From Ga0077530 sp035565975 (GTDB taxonomy: Bacteria > Pseudomonadota > Alphaproteobacteria > Rhizobiales > Hyphomicrobiaceae): a stretch of DNA of 30,416 nucleotides. The stretch is from positions 1 to 30,416 of the forward strand of contig DATMRT010000087.1 of the NCBI GenBank assembly GCA_035565975.1, in the 5' to 3' direction. Under the pieces are notes generated by a model, which was not told the origin of the DNA, made no database searches, and worked only from the letters and a program-made list of their open reading frames with translations. Of the stretch, positions 15,570-24,201 are shown in pieces. How positions within the stretch are numbered: position 1 is the first letter of the stretch; each line of letters begins with the position of its first letter. Made by a program: the position numbers and the translations under genes.

Positions 15570-16880
15570 TCAGGCTCTGCGCGCCTGGCCTGCGACGCGG
15601 CGAACTTTGCGGGGTGACGCGATCCATATGGCGATCGCGGACAGGATGCAGCAGCCGATGATCAGGAGGAAGGCGAGCCGATAGCTGCCCGTGGCATCAT
15701 GAACGATGCCGGCAATCCACGGTCCCGCCGCGCCACCACTGATCAAGGCAACCGTGATCGTGCCGAATATCGCGCCGTAGTGCGGCCCCTCGAAAATCTC
15801 GATCACGATCGGCCCCATGACGGACGTCAGCGCGTAACCGAAGAATCCCTGGGTAAACACCATCACATAGAGCAGCGGGGTCGAGGGCGCGTGCTCGAGC
15901 GCGATGAGTGCCGCGTAGGAAATGGCGAAGCCCGCGCATCCCGCCGTCCAGATCCACTCGCGCCCGATGCGGTCGGAGAGGGCTCCGAGGATGATCTGGC
16001 CGGGGACACCGACGACGCTCACCGCGCCAAGCGCCCAGGCGGCGACGAGCGGCGCAAAGCCGATCTCGGTGAGGTATTTCGTCTGGTGGACCTGCACGGC
16101 ATACCAGGCAATGAGCGCGCAGAAGTAGCCAATGACGATCCACCAGAAACGCGCCGTCCGCAGCGCGCGCGCGAGCGTCCATTCGGTTGCGACCCAGGCA
16201 GGATCGACGATCTCCGCGGACGGACGCTGCGCGGATGAGGAAGAGGGTTGGCTCTCGCCATCGGGCATCAATCCGATCTCTTGCGGTCTTTTGTGCACCA
16301 GCAGATTGAGCGGCGCGACAGCGAGGAGCACGAGCCAGCCCATCGCGAGGCACGAGGCCCGCCATCCTTCGCTCAGAATGATTGCTTGCAGCCATGGCAG
16401 CAGAACGATGGCGCCGACGCCTGCGCCGGCAAAGGCGATGCTGATGGCGAGCCCGCGCCTCCTGACGAACCAGTTCGGCAGAAACTGCGAATGGGCCGTG
16501 TAGGTCATCATGTTGGCGCCGCCGCCGACGAGGACGCCGAGCGTCACGTAGAGGTGCCAGGGTTGCTCGATGTACGGTGCCAGGAAGAGTCCCAACGACA
16601 GCAGCACGACGCCACTCAGGATGACGACGCGCGGGCCTCGCCTGTCCATGACGCGCCCGACGATTGGGCCGAGCACGGCGGACACCAGAAATCCGAACGA
16701 GAAGGCGCCCGCTGCGAGGCCGCGGTCCCAGCCGAACTCGTCGATGAGCGGCGGCATGAGTAGGGAGAACGTCGTCCTTGCTGTCACGCCGATGGCCATC
16801 GTGACGAAGGCGATCAGGACGATCAGCCAGCCATAGTAGAACGGCAGGCAGGCCGCCCAATGTCGCGATTTACTTTCCAT
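15570..16880 (-). CDS. MFS transporter (oxalate/monocarboxylate-type)
   Basis: This 436-residue protein is a major facilitator with 12 predicted membrane helices in two six-helix halves. The central cytoplasmic loop (about residues 195-225) is polar and serine-rich. Motif A is seen after helix 2 as GRVMDRRGPR, and a degenerate second copy GALSDRIGRE follows helix 8. The FYYGWLIVLIAF opening and the NWFVRRRGLAISIAFAGAGVG segment are typical of the OFA/monocarboxylate branch, which moves small organic acids. ATG 16880 is preferred to the frame start at 16910 because GAGGGCCTC lies just upstream. It is transcribed away from the ABC operon and converges with the sulfatase-fold gene. Its substrate cannot be stated. 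Confidence 0.92.
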   Translation of the reverse strand: MESKSRHWAACLPFYYGWLIVLIAFVTMAIGVTARTTFSLLMPPLIDEFGWDRGLAAGAFSFGFLVSAVLGPIVGRVMDRRGPRVVILSGVVLLSLGLFLAPYIEQPWHLYVTLGVLVGGGANMMTYTAHSQFLPNWFVRRRGLAISIAFAGAGVGAIVLLPWLQAIILSEGWRASCLAMGWLVLLAVAPLNLLVHKRPQEIGLMPDGESQPSSSSAQRPSAEIVDPAWVATEWTLARALRTARFWWIVIGYFCALIAWYAVQVHQTKYLTEIGFAPLVAAWALGAVSVVGVPGQIILGALSDRIGREWIWTAGCAGFAISYAALIALEHAPSTPLLYVMVFTQGFFGYALTSVMGPIVIEIFEGPHYGAIFGTITVALISGGAAGPWIAGIVHDATGSYRLAFLLIIGCCILSAIAIWIASPRKVRRVAGQARRA

Positions 16881-17366
16881 GAGGCCCTCAAGCGATCGAG
16901 GTGATCGCATTCAGCGGCGGTGCCCGGTGCACAACCCGCTTCTCGTCATAGGGTGGCGAGCGCGCGGCCACTATCCCGGCGTCGTGACCGCGGATCAACT
17001 ACCTCGCAGGTCATCGCGGCGCACCGCTCCAGGCCGCGTGCTGCCGCAGCTCCGGCGCCGAGACCATTGCGAAAACGGCCCAGGAAACCCTATCCAAGCT
17101 GGGGAGAATGCTGTTTACTGCGATCGCCGGCTCAGATGCCGGTCGAGCGGATGCCCTCCGCTGGCCGCTCGCAGCAGCAAGGAAAAAGGCGGAGGAGGTC
17201 GAGGCGTCGGACGAACCGACCCCGACAGCGGCATCAGCGCCGCAGGAAACGCCATGCAGGTCCGTCGATCGACGCGTTTCGGGATTCGTTCTCCTCTCTG
17301 CCTTCCGGCAGCGGGGATCCTTCGCGCGCGCCCTGCCCATGGCGAAACCATAGGGAGGAATACGCA
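16881..17366. other. Divergent promoter region of MFS gene and ABC operon
   Basis: About 490 bases lie between two divergent starts. The open frames through it are arginine/serine-rich in all phases and carry no family motif. It must hold the promoters of both transcription units, but I cannot assign convincing hexamers. I see no strong hairpin. Confidence 0.45.
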
Positions 17367-18707
17367 ATGCCAAGGAAGAGGATCTCACGCCGTCGATTCA
17401 TAGCCGGAACTGCCGCAAGCGCAGTGGCCATTTCGGCCCCTTATGTCAGCACGTCCTACGCCGCCGGAAAGCTGTCCCTGGGTATGTGGGACCATTGGGT
17501 GCCAGGCGGCAACAAGGTCATGGACGAGATCGCCCAGGAATGGGCGCAGAAGGAAAAAGTCGATCTCACGATCGATTACCTCAGCACGCAGGGCAACAAG
17601 CTCCTCCTGACCATTGCCGCCGAGGCGCAGGCGAAGGCCGGGCACGATGTCATGGATTTTTCGGCATGGGAGCCGGCGCAGTACGCCCGTCAGCTCGAGC
17701 CGGTCGACGATGTCATGAAGGAGATCCTCGCCACGAATGGCGAGATTTCCGAGGCGATGGAATACATCGGCACATGGACGGGCTCTTGGAATGTCGTGCC
17801 GTCGACGCGGGGATCTTTGATCCTGCCGCCTTGCACACGCATCGACTATTTCAAGGAATTTGCGGGCATTGACGTTCAGGCGATGTATCCCGCTGGCAAG
17901 GATCCGACACCAGAAGCGGAGAAATGGACCTGGGACACTTTCCTCACTGCCGCCGAGAAGTGCCACAAGGCGGGCCACGCGTTCGGCTTGCCGCTCGGCG
18001 CCACGACCGACAGCCTCGACTGGGTAGGCACGCTGTTCTCGGCATTCGGCGCCGCTCTGGTCGACGCGAAGGGCAACGCGACAGTGAAAACTGCCGAGGT
18101 TCGCCAGGTGCTCGAGTACGCCAAGCGCCTTTACGCGCTCCTGCCGCCGGATGTGGCGTCGTGGGACAACGCTTCGAACAACAAGTGGCTGATCTCGGGC
18201 AGAGGCGCGCTGATTTTCAATCCACCAAGTACGTGGGTCGTGGCCAAGCGCGATGCGCCTGAGGTTGCCGAGAAGCTTTGGACCCATGCCATGCCGAAGG
18301 GGCCAAAGGGGCGCTTTGCACCGCTGCTGGCGCGCTACCAGGGTCTGTGGAACTTCTCGAAGAACAAGTCCGCAGCGAAGAGCCTGATGGTGCACATGAA
18401 CCAGCCCGAGAACATTCGCAAGCTGGTGGCCGGCGCAGCGGGCTACGACATCCCGCCCTATCAGAAGCTTCTGGACTACAAGGTCTGGGACGCTCAGGGG
18501 CCGCCCCCGGGAACGCTTTCGCACTATCCCAACCGGGGGGATCAGCGGAACGTCATGCCTTGCGCACCGGCGCCGCCACAGATCGCGTCGCAAATTTATA
18601 CCAACGCGGTCATGCCGAAGCTCATTGTGCGCATCGGGCGTGGCGAGAGCATCGATAAGGCGCTCGATTGGGCCGGGAACGAGATCGAGGGCTTCAGGCG
18701 GCAGTAG
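17367..18707 (+). CDS. ABC importer solute-binding protein 1 (family 1, Tat-exported)
   Basis: This 446-residue periplasmic protein delivers a ligand to the permeases encoded downstream. It begins at ATG 17367 with AGGGAGGAA seven bases upstream; the longer frame to 16920 is not coding-like. The N-terminus has a Tat motif (SRRRFIAGTAAS, residues 7-18), a short hydrophobic core and probable cleavage near SYA (about 29-31). The mature protein starts LSLGMWDHWVPGGNK and has the two-lobe layout of family 1 (carbohydrate-type) binding proteins, with SARNN-like WDNASNNKWLISGRGALIFNPPS in the middle and SKNKSAAKSLM near the end. It is a close paralogue of the next gene, with the same length. The ligand is unknown; the CUT1-like permeases suggest a sugar, polyol or similar compound. 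Confidence 0.93.
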   Translation: MPRKRISRRRFIAGTAASAVAISAPYVSTSYAAGKLSLGMWDHWVPGGNKVMDEIAQEWAQKEKVDLTIDYLSTQGNKLLLTIAAEAQAKAGHDVMDFSAWEPAQYARQLEPVDDVMKEILATNGEISEAMEYIGTWTGSWNVVPSTRGSLILPPCTRIDYFKEFAGIDVQAMYPAGKDPTPEAEKWTWDTFLTAAEKCHKAGHAFGLPLGATTDSLDWVGTLFSAFGAALVDAKGNATVKTAEVRQVLEYAKRLYALLPPDVASWDNASNNKWLISGRGALIFNPPSTWVVAKRDAPEVAEKLWTHAMPKGPKGRFAPLLARYQGLWNFSKNKSAAKSLMVHMNQPENIRKLVAGAAGYDIPPYQKLLDYKVWDAQGPPPGTLSHYPNRGDQRNVMPCAPAPPQIASQIYTNAVMPKLIVRIGRGESIDKALDWAGNEIEGFRRQ

Positions 18708-18784
18708 TACTGGGAATGCCCGAAATTTGGGGTGGCGGAATGCCATAGGGCGTGCCTAATATGCCTCTGACATACTAAGTCATC

Positions 18785-18807
18785 CGGGAGCCGCTAAGCG
18801 GCTCCCG
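18785..18807 (+). terminator. Hairpin between the two binding-protein genes
   Basis: A perfect ten-base-pair stem (arms 18785-18794 and 18798-18807, core GGGAGCCGC) closes a TAA loop, 78 bases after the first binding-protein gene. It is followed by CAAAAACAAAG, not by T residues, so it does not look like an intrinsic terminator. It probably protects the 3' end of the upstream mRNA segment. An inverted pair TGAC-N7-GTCA (18768-18782) lies just before it. Confidence 0.55.
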
Positions 18808-18845
18808 CAAAAACAAAGAAATCAACCACGTCGGAGGAAACGTTT

Positions 18846-20186
18846 ATGACCAAGAAGACAATGACTCGTCGGCGCTTCGTCGCTACGGGTGCGGCTGCCG
18901 CTGGCGGCGTTATTGCGGCGCCCTACGTCAGCTCGGCGCAGTCTGCCGGTACGTTGAGGGTCGGTTTTTGGGATCACTGGGTCCCGGGCGCCAACAAGGC
19001 CCTTGAAAGCGTGGTGAAGGCCTGGGGCGAGAAGGAGAAGGTGAACGTCGAGATCGACTTCATCACCTCGCAGGGCAACAAAATTCTTCTGACGATCGCC
19101 GCTGAGGCCCAGGCCAAGTCCGGCCACGACATCCTCTCGATGCCGACGTGGCAGCCGGCGCGTCATGCCGATCTTCTCGAACCTGTTGACGATATCATGG
19201 GAGATCTCGTCAAGCAGAACGGCGCAGTCAACGCCACCGTCGAGTATCTCGGCAAGATCAAGGGCAAGTGGGTCGGCGTGCCATCGACGGCTGGCAGCCA
19301 GATCAAAGGTCCGGCTTCGCGCATCGACCTACTGAAGAAAGAAGCCGGCGTCGACATTCTCGCCATGTACCCTGCCGGCGCCGCGCCGAAGGCTGATGGC
19401 TGGAACATGGAGACGTATCTGAAAGCGGCAAAGGCCTGCAACAAGGCCGGACACGCTTTCGGCATCGGTCTCGGCACCACATCCGACTCCGTGGATACCG
19501 CCGGCGCTTTCTTCAATTCCTACGGCGCCGTGCTCGTCGATGAGAAGGAAAACATCACCGTCAAGACGGACAAGGTCCGCGCGGTGATGGAGTACATGAA
19601 GGAACTCGTGTCCGAGCTGCCAGCCGATGCGCCGTCGTGGGATGACGCCTCGAACAACAAGTGGCTCGTCTCGGGGCGTGGCGCTTCGATCATGAACCCG
19701 CCGTCCGCATGGGCCGTGGCGACGCGTGATGCGCCGGAGATCGGCAAGGAGATCTGGCACCACGGTATGCCGGTCGGGCCTGCCGGACGCCACGCGCCGT
19801 TCCTGCCGTACTTCTGGGGGCTCTGGAGCTTCTCGAAGAACAAGTCGGCGGCGAAGTCACTCCTCAGGGCGATGTCGACGGAAGCGGCAGCGCAGAGCAT
19901 GGTCGAGGCGAGCAAGGGCTATGACATTCCTGCTTATGCCAATTTCTCGACCTTCAAGACCTGGGCCGAGATCGGGCCACCGAAGGGCACGCTCTACCAC
20001 TATCCTAACCCGCACAATCATCAGGTTCTCTCGATCGCCGCGGCACCGAGCCCGCATCGCATCGCGGAGCAGATCTATACGCAGGGCCTGATGACAAAGA
20101 TGATCGTCCGCTATCATCGCGGCGAGAAGCTCGATGCCGTGCTCTCATATGCCGAGAGCGAGCTCGAAGGCTTCATGCGGACCTGA
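18846..20186 (+). CDS. ABC importer solute-binding protein 2 (paralogue of protein 1, Tat-exported)
   Basis: This 446-residue protein is a tandem paralogue of the preceding gene: in the first 85 mature residues I count a little over half identical by eye, including WDHWVPG, TIAAEAQAK and LEPVDD. It has its own Tat signal (TRRRFVATGAAAAGG, residues 7-21) and probable cleavage near AQSA (about 31-34). The start has GGAGGAAA seven bases upstream. The central block SWDDASNNKWLVSGRGASIMNPPS is shared with the first copy, but the segment between about residues 110 and 135 differs, which is where ligand contacts could diverge. Two binding proteins for one permease pair suggests two ligands or two affinities. 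It is followed by a double hairpin and then the permeases. Confidence 0.94.
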   Translation: MTKKTMTRRRFVATGAAAAGGVIAAPYVSSAQSAGTLRVGFWDHWVPGANKALESVVKAWGEKEKVNVEIDFITSQGNKILLTIAAEAQAKSGHDILSMPTWQPARHADLLEPVDDIMGDLVKQNGAVNATVEYLGKIKGKWVGVPSTAGSQIKGPASRIDLLKKEAGVDILAMYPAGAAPKADGWNMETYLKAAKACNKAGHAFGIGLGTTSDSVDTAGAFFNSYGAVLVDEKENITVKTDKVRAVMEYMKELVSELPADAPSWDDASNNKWLVSGRGASIMNPPSAWAVATRDAPEIGKEIWHHGMPVGPAGRHAPFLPYFWGLWSFSKNKSAAKSLLRAMSTEAAAQSMVEASKGYDIPAYANFSTFKTWAEIGPPKGTLYHYPNPHNHQVLSIAAAPSPHRIAEQIYTQGLMTKMIVRYHRGEKLDAVLSYAESELEGFMRT

Positions 20187-20194
20187 CGGCCGAC

Positions 20195-20239
20195 GGCCTC
20201 CGCTGTCTTCCCGCTCGCGCGGGAAGGCGGCGGGAGGCC
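20195..20239 (+). terminator. Nested double hairpin between binding-protein 2 and permease genes
   Basis: An outer seven-base stem (20195-20201 with 20233-20239, GGCCTCC/GGAGGCC) encloses an inner perfect eight-base stem (20207-20214 with 20219-20226, CTTCCCGC/GCGGGAAG, loop TCGC). No T tract follows. Its place, right after a binding-protein gene and before the permeases, matches the malE-malF arrangement of enteric bacteria, where such a structure lowers permease expression. The parallel is inference. Confidence 0.6.
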
Positions 20240-20367
20240 TGCCGTAAAGGGTTCATGTCATGTCGAGCCGATTAGAAGCTACGACGACGATCGTTCCCTC
20301 ACCGGGCACGCGCGCCGTCGATGCGTCGTCGAATGCCGGTACTTATGTCCATCCAAGAGGTCGATAG

Positions 20368-21300
20368 ATGGTCGACGCAACGATAAAGCAGGACGGAGCA
20401 GCGCTCCGCGCCGACCGGCGCAGCTCGCTGCGAAAGGCCTTTCAGCGGAAATCAACGATCGCGTTTTTCATGACGCTTCCGCTCATCCTGCTCATTGCGG
20501 TTCTCGTCATATATCCCGCGCTCTATGCCATTCACTTGGCGACACTGAACAAGTCGATGCAGAAGTTCGTCGGCTTCTCGAACTTCACATTCCTGTTCAA
20601 GCGCGAAACGTTCTGGATGGTCGTCTGGCAGAGCTGCATATTCGCGCTCACCGCGGTCTTCTTCAAAGCCATCATCGGTTTCTTCGTTGCGCACTTCGTG
20701 CACAACATTCCCGATAAAGGTCAGCGCAAGTGGCGCGGCATGCTGCTCATCCCGTGGGTCATCCCGCCGGCGATGAGCACGCTTGCCTGGCTCTGGCTCT
20801 TCGATCCGTCCTACTCGGCGTTCAACTGGATACTGGAGCACCTCGGCATCAACGGCATCCCGTGGCTTGGGGATGCCTACTGGGCCCGCTTTTGTGTGAT
20901 CCTCGTGAACGTGTGGATCGGCGCGCCGTTCTTCATGATCATGTATCTTGCGTCCTTGAAGTCGGTACCGGAGCAGCTCTACGAGGCTGCCAAGATCGAT
21001 GGAGCGAACTGGTGGCAGACCATGCGCTTCGTCACGCTGCCGATGATGCGCAACATCATCATGATCACCGCGCTCTTCTCGACGATTGTTACATTTGCGA
21101 ACTTCGACATCGTGCGGGTTCTGACACGCGGTGATCCGCTTGATCAGACGCACGTATTCGCGACCTGGGCTTTCCGCCTTGGCATCGAGGGCGGCGATAT
21201 CCCGCTCGGCGCGTCGGTCTCGCTGTTCATGGTGCCCATACTCACCGTAGGTGCCATCTTCATTCTGCGCGACATCGTCAAGCGGGGTAACGAGGCATGA
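20368..21300 (+). CDS. ABC importer permease 1 (MalF-like)
   Basis: This 310-residue inner-membrane protein forms half of the translocation channel. Six or so membrane helices are seen, the first at about residues 31-54. The EAA motif that docks with the ATPase is at about 205-226, YEAAKIDGANWWQTMRFVTLP, with the conserved G at the family position. The N-terminal 25 residues are cytoplasmic and basic. The start ATG at 20368 has AAGAGGT seven bases upstream. It lies 181 bases after the second binding-protein gene, across a double hairpin, and its stop overlaps the start of permease 2 by four bases. Confidence 0.94.
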   Translation: MVDATIKQDGAALRADRRSSLRKAFQRKSTIAFFMTLPLILLIAVLVIYPALYAIHLATLNKSMQKFVGFSNFTFLFKRETFWMVVWQSCIFALTAVFFKAIIGFFVAHFVHNIPDKGQRKWRGMLLIPWVIPPAMSTLAWLWLFDPSYSAFNWILEHLGINGIPWLGDAYWARFCVILVNVWIGAPFFMIMYLASLKSVPEQLYEAAKIDGANWWQTMRFVTLPMMRNIIMITALFSTIVTFANFDIVRVLTRGDPLDQTHVFATWAFRLGIEGGDIPLGASVSLFMVPILTVGAIFILRDIVKRGNEA

Positions 21301-22208
21301 CGGCTACCGCGACAACTTCCGCGCCGTCGGCGGCCAAGCCCCGCTACGGCAGCATGAGCCGGGACCGCAAGTGGGCAATGCGCTGGTCGTATTTCTTCCT
21401 GATCTTGTTCGTGATCTTCTTCCTCACGCCGCCGCTCTACATGCTGATCACGTCCTTGAAGACCAGCCAGGAAATCTCGGCGATCACGAACCCGTGGTGG
21501 GTCTTCGATCCCACGCTCTCCAACTACAAGGAGCTGCTCGGCTCCAGCACGTTCCTTACGTTCTTCAGGAACTCGGCCATCGTTTCGGTCTCGGTGGTCA
21601 TCATTACGATGCTCATCAGCGTACCGGCGGCGTTTGCGCTCTCGCGCATGCGTTTCTGGGGATCGGCCACGCTCGCGACAGGCGTGTTCCTCACGTACCT
21701 CATCCCGGAGACGCTGCTCTTCATCCCGCTGTTCAAAATGATGGCCGTGTTCAACGAGTACACGGGGATCGAGCTGATCAATCGCTGGTGGGTGCTGCTG
21801 ATCCTCTATCCGACACTGACGGTGCCATTCTGCACCTGGATCATGATCGGCTATTTCGCATCGATCCCGAAGGAGCTTGACGAGGCGGCGCTGATCGACG
21901 GCGCATCGTGGACGCAGACGCTCACCAGGATCTTCATTCCCGTGGCTCTGCCAGGCCTGATCGCCGCGACGATCTTCGCCTTCACGGTGAGCTGGGCGCA
22001 GTTTCTCTACCCGCTTGCCTTCACGACGTCCGAGAGCCAGCTCGTGCTGCCTGTCGGCATCATAACGACGCTCATCAAGGGCGACGTCTTCAACTGGGGA
22101 CAGATCATGACGGGCGCGCTGCTCGGCGCGGCACCGCCGCTGATCATCTACGCGTTCCTGATGGACTACTACATTGCCGGCCTCACGGCCGGGGCGACAA
22201 AGGGCTGA
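21297..22208 (+). CDS. ABC importer permease 2 (MalG-like)
   Basis: This 303-residue protein is the second half of the channel. The first membrane helix is at about residues 31-52, and five more follow. The EAA motif reads ELDEAALIDGASWTQTLTRIFIPVALPG (two parts, about 193-205 and 206-220), a close match to CUT1 permeases. The start codon overlaps the previous stop as ATGA, giving translational coupling that balances the two permeases. The ATPase gene follows after 12 bases. Confidence 0.95.
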   Translation: MTATATTSAPSAAKPRYGSMSRDRKWAMRWSYFFLILFVIFFLTPPLYMLITSLKTSQEISAITNPWWVFDPTLSNYKELLGSSTFLTFFRNSAIVSVSVVIITMLISVPAAFALSRMRFWGSATLATGVFLTYLIPETLLFIPLFKMMAVFNEYTGIELINRWWVLLILYPTLTVPFCTWIMIGYFASIPKELDEAALIDGASWTQTLTRIFIPVALPGLIAATIFAFTVSWAQFLYPLAFTTSESQLVLPVGIITTLIKGDVFNWGQIMTGALLGAAPPLIIYAFLMDYYIAGLTAGATKG

Positions 22209-22220
22209 GGGCGAGAAGCG

Positions 22221-23321
22221 ATGGCAGAAGTACACATCAGGAAAGTCGTCAAGAAGTACGACGAGGTGGTTGCCGTTCGCGGTATCGACCTGGATATCCG
22301 CGATCATGAGTTCGTGGTGCTGGTCGGCCCTTCGGGGTGCGGCAAGACCACGACGCTGCGCATGATCGCCGGCCTCGAGGACATCACGGACGGGGAGATC
22401 GCGATCGGCGGCGACGTCGTCAACGACGTTCCCCCGAAGGACCGCGACATTGCGATGGTGTTCCAGAACTATGCGCTCTATCCGCATATGACGGTGCACG
22501 AGAACATGTCGTTCGGCCTTCGATTGAAGAAGTTCCCGAAGGACGAGATCAACCGGCGCGTCGACGAGGCGGCTCGCATCCTCGACATTTCCGAGCTGCT
22601 CGACCGCAAGCCGAAGCAGCTGTCGGGCGGGCAGCGCCAGCGTGTCGCCATGGGGCGCGCGATCGTGCGTAATCCGAAGGTCTTCCTGTTCGACGAGCCG
22701 CTCTCGAACCTCGATGCCAAGCTGCGCGTGCAGATGCGCATCGAGATCAAGAAAGTCCACCAGAAGGTTCGCACGACGACCGTGTACGTGACGCACGATC
22801 AGGTCGAGGCCATGACGCTCGCCGACCGTGTCGTCGTCATGAACCATGGCGTGATCGAGCAGGTCGGGACGCCGACCGAGCTTTATCACCATCCACGGAC
22901 GCGGTTCGTCGCCGGCTTCATCGGCTCGCCTGCAATGAACTTCATTCCCGTGAACCTGCAAGAGACCGGTGGCCAGCTCTCGCTGCGTGTGAACGATGCG
23001 CTCACTTTGCCGATACCGGCCGCACGCGCCAGCAAGTATGCCCAACACAAGGGCAACGGCTCGCTGCTGCTGGGTATTCGTCCGGAGCATCTGACGGATG
23101 CGCGGGCGCAGCTCGAGCCGGGTGTCGTCTCGTTCGACGCAAACCTCGACGTGACTGAACCCATGGGTATGGAGACGCTCGTCTACTTCCCGATCAACGG
23201 GGAGACGGTGTGCGGGCGCGTGAACCCGACGGCCGATGCGAAGGAGGGCGCGCCGCTCAAGATGGCGGCCGATCTCAACAACATGCACCTCATCGATCCG
23301 AAGAGCGGCCTCGTGCTCTGA
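22221..23321 (+). CDS. ABC importer ATPase (UgpC/MalK type)
   Basis: This 366-residue cytoplasmic ATPase powers the importer. The nucleotide-binding domain has Walker A GPSGCGKT (36-43), the Q-loop at FQNYALYPH (81-89), signature LSGGQ (134-138), Walker B FLFDEP (155-160), the D-loop SNLDAKLR and the switch histidine in THDQ (His192). From about residue 240 a C-terminal OB/TOBE regulatory domain follows, with GIRPEHL, as in MalK and UgpC. The start ATG at 22221 has GAGGGCGAGAAG upstream. It is the last gene of the operon; an intrinsic terminator begins 20 bases after its stop. ATPases of this group often serve more than one importer, so it could also energise systems outside this window. Confidence 0.97.
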   Translation: MAEVHIRKVVKKYDEVVAVRGIDLDIRDHEFVVLVGPSGCGKTTTLRMIAGLEDITDGEIAIGGDVVNDVPPKDRDIAMVFQNYALYPHMTVHENMSFGLRLKKFPKDEINRRVDEAARILDISELLDRKPKQLSGGQRQRVAMGRAIVRNPKVFLFDEPLSNLDAKLRVQMRIEIKKVHQKVRTTTVYVTHDQVEAMTLADRVVVMNHGVIEQVGTPTELYHHPRTRFVAGFIGSPAMNFIPVNLQETGGQLSLRVNDALTLPIPAARASKYAQHKGNGSLLLGIRPEHLTDARAQLEPGVVSFDANLDVTEPMGMETLVYFPINGETVCGRVNPTADAKEGAPLKMAADLNNMHLIDPKSGLVL

Positions 23322-23340
23322 GGCAAGAGGGCAGGCAGAG

Positions 23341-23379
23341 AACTCGCGGCGCTTTTCGGAGCGTCGCGAGTTTTTCTTT
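23341..23379 (+). terminator. Intrinsic terminator of the ABC operon
   Basis: A 13-base-pair stem (arms 23341-23353 and 23360-23372) with one G-U wobble and a six-base TTTCGG loop is followed by TTTCTTT. It lies 20 bases past the ATPase stop and six bases before the converging eutC stop. On the opposite strand the sequence after the stem is not T-rich, so it is mainly one-directional. Confidence 0.88.
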
Positions 23380-23385
23380 CGGTCG

Positions 23386-24201
23386 CTACTCTCGCGCTGA
23401 CGGCGCGCCCGGCGGCAAGGCGCGCGCAGCGGCCTCCGGTGCGTTGGGAAGGAATGCCCCGCTTTCGTCCTTGAGCGCCACGCCGGTGAGGCGCCGCACG
23501 AAGGCCTCACGCATGAGCCACGCGGCTTTGAAAGCGGCTTCCTCCACGCTCATGCCGGCGCCGTGAATATTCGACAGACAGTTGCGTTCGCCATCGGTGC
23601 GGCCCGGCTCGGGCGAGAACGTGAGGTACATGCCGAGGCTGTCGGGCGAGGAAAGTCCGGGCCGCTCACCGATCATCACGAGCGCGAGGCGGGCGCCGAG
23701 CAGGGCGCCGATCTCATCCCCGATCGCAACGCGTCCCTGGGTCGCGATGACGATCGGCGCTAACGACCAGCCGTTTTGACGGATGAGAGGAAGAAGGGCG
23801 TCGGTCATCGCGATTGCGTGCGTGTGGACGGCGCGTGCGGAAAGGCCGTCGGCGATCACGACTGCGATGTCGACACCGCCGGTCGCGCGCCGCGCGGCGA
23901 CGGCATCGCGGCTCACCGCATCAAGGCGGCGGCCGAGGTCGGGCCGCAACAGATAGGAGTGCCGCGAGACCGCGCGACTCGAGGCGATCACATGCACAAG
24001 ACCGAGACTCGTGAGCCCGGCCGCGATCTCTGCCGCATCGAGCGGCGCGTGCACGGCGTCGCGCGCCTGCGCATGAGCGAGCGCGAACTTCATGGATGCG
24101 CGCGTCGGCAGCCCCGATCCGGTCCTGCCGAGCGCGATACGCGCCGGGGTGAGCTCGGTGAGGCGGCGCCAGATATCATCCGAGGCGTCGTCGGGGATCA
24201 T
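23386..24201 (-). CDS. eutC: Ethanolamine ammonia-lyase small subunit (EutC)
   Basis: This 271-residue protein is the light chain of adenosylcobalamin-dependent ethanolamine ammonia-lyase, which splits ethanolamine into acetaldehyde and ammonia. Family marks are GRTGSGLPT (25-33), VIADGLSARAVHTHA (115-129), GERPGLSSPDSLG (178-190), and PGRTDGERNCLSNIH (199-213), the last contributing to the cobalamin-binding region. Length is near the family norm. Its ATG overlaps the eutB stop by four bases (ATGA), so the two subunits are made together. The last 25 residues form an alanine/proline-rich tail. No reactivase (eutA), microcompartment gene or aldehyde dehydrogenase is beside it. Confidence 0.96.
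   Translation of the reverse strand: MIPDDASDDIWRRLTELTPARIALGRTGSGLPTRASMKFALAHAQARDAVHAPLDAAEIAAGLTSLGLVHVIASSRAVSRHSYLLRPDLGRRLDAVSRDAVAARRATGGVDIAVVIADGLSARAVHTHAIAMTDALLPLIRQNGWSLAPIVIATQGRVAIGDEIGALLGARLALVMIGERPGLSSPDSLGMYLTFSPEPGRTDGERNCLSNIHGAGMSVEEAAFKAAWLMREAFVRRLTGVALKDESGAFLPNAPEAAARALPPGAPSARE

Noticed and set aside
13852..15627. 591-codon open frame on the minus strand
   Set aside because: Antisense to the sulfatase-fold gene and of low-complexity composition.
16920..17366. N-terminal extension of binding protein 1
   Set aside because: The added 149 residues are Arg/Ser/Pro-rich, and the Tat signal plus AGGGAGGAA fix the start at 17367.
17385..18746. 453-codon open frame on the minus strand
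   Set aside because: Antisense to binding protein 1, which has a signal peptide, ribosome site and a clear paralogue.
21144..23510. 788-codon open frame on the minus strand
   Set aside because: It is the antisense of permease 1, permease 2 and the ATPase, whose motifs are complete on the plus strand. Its translation is Arg/His/Glu-rich without any family motif.
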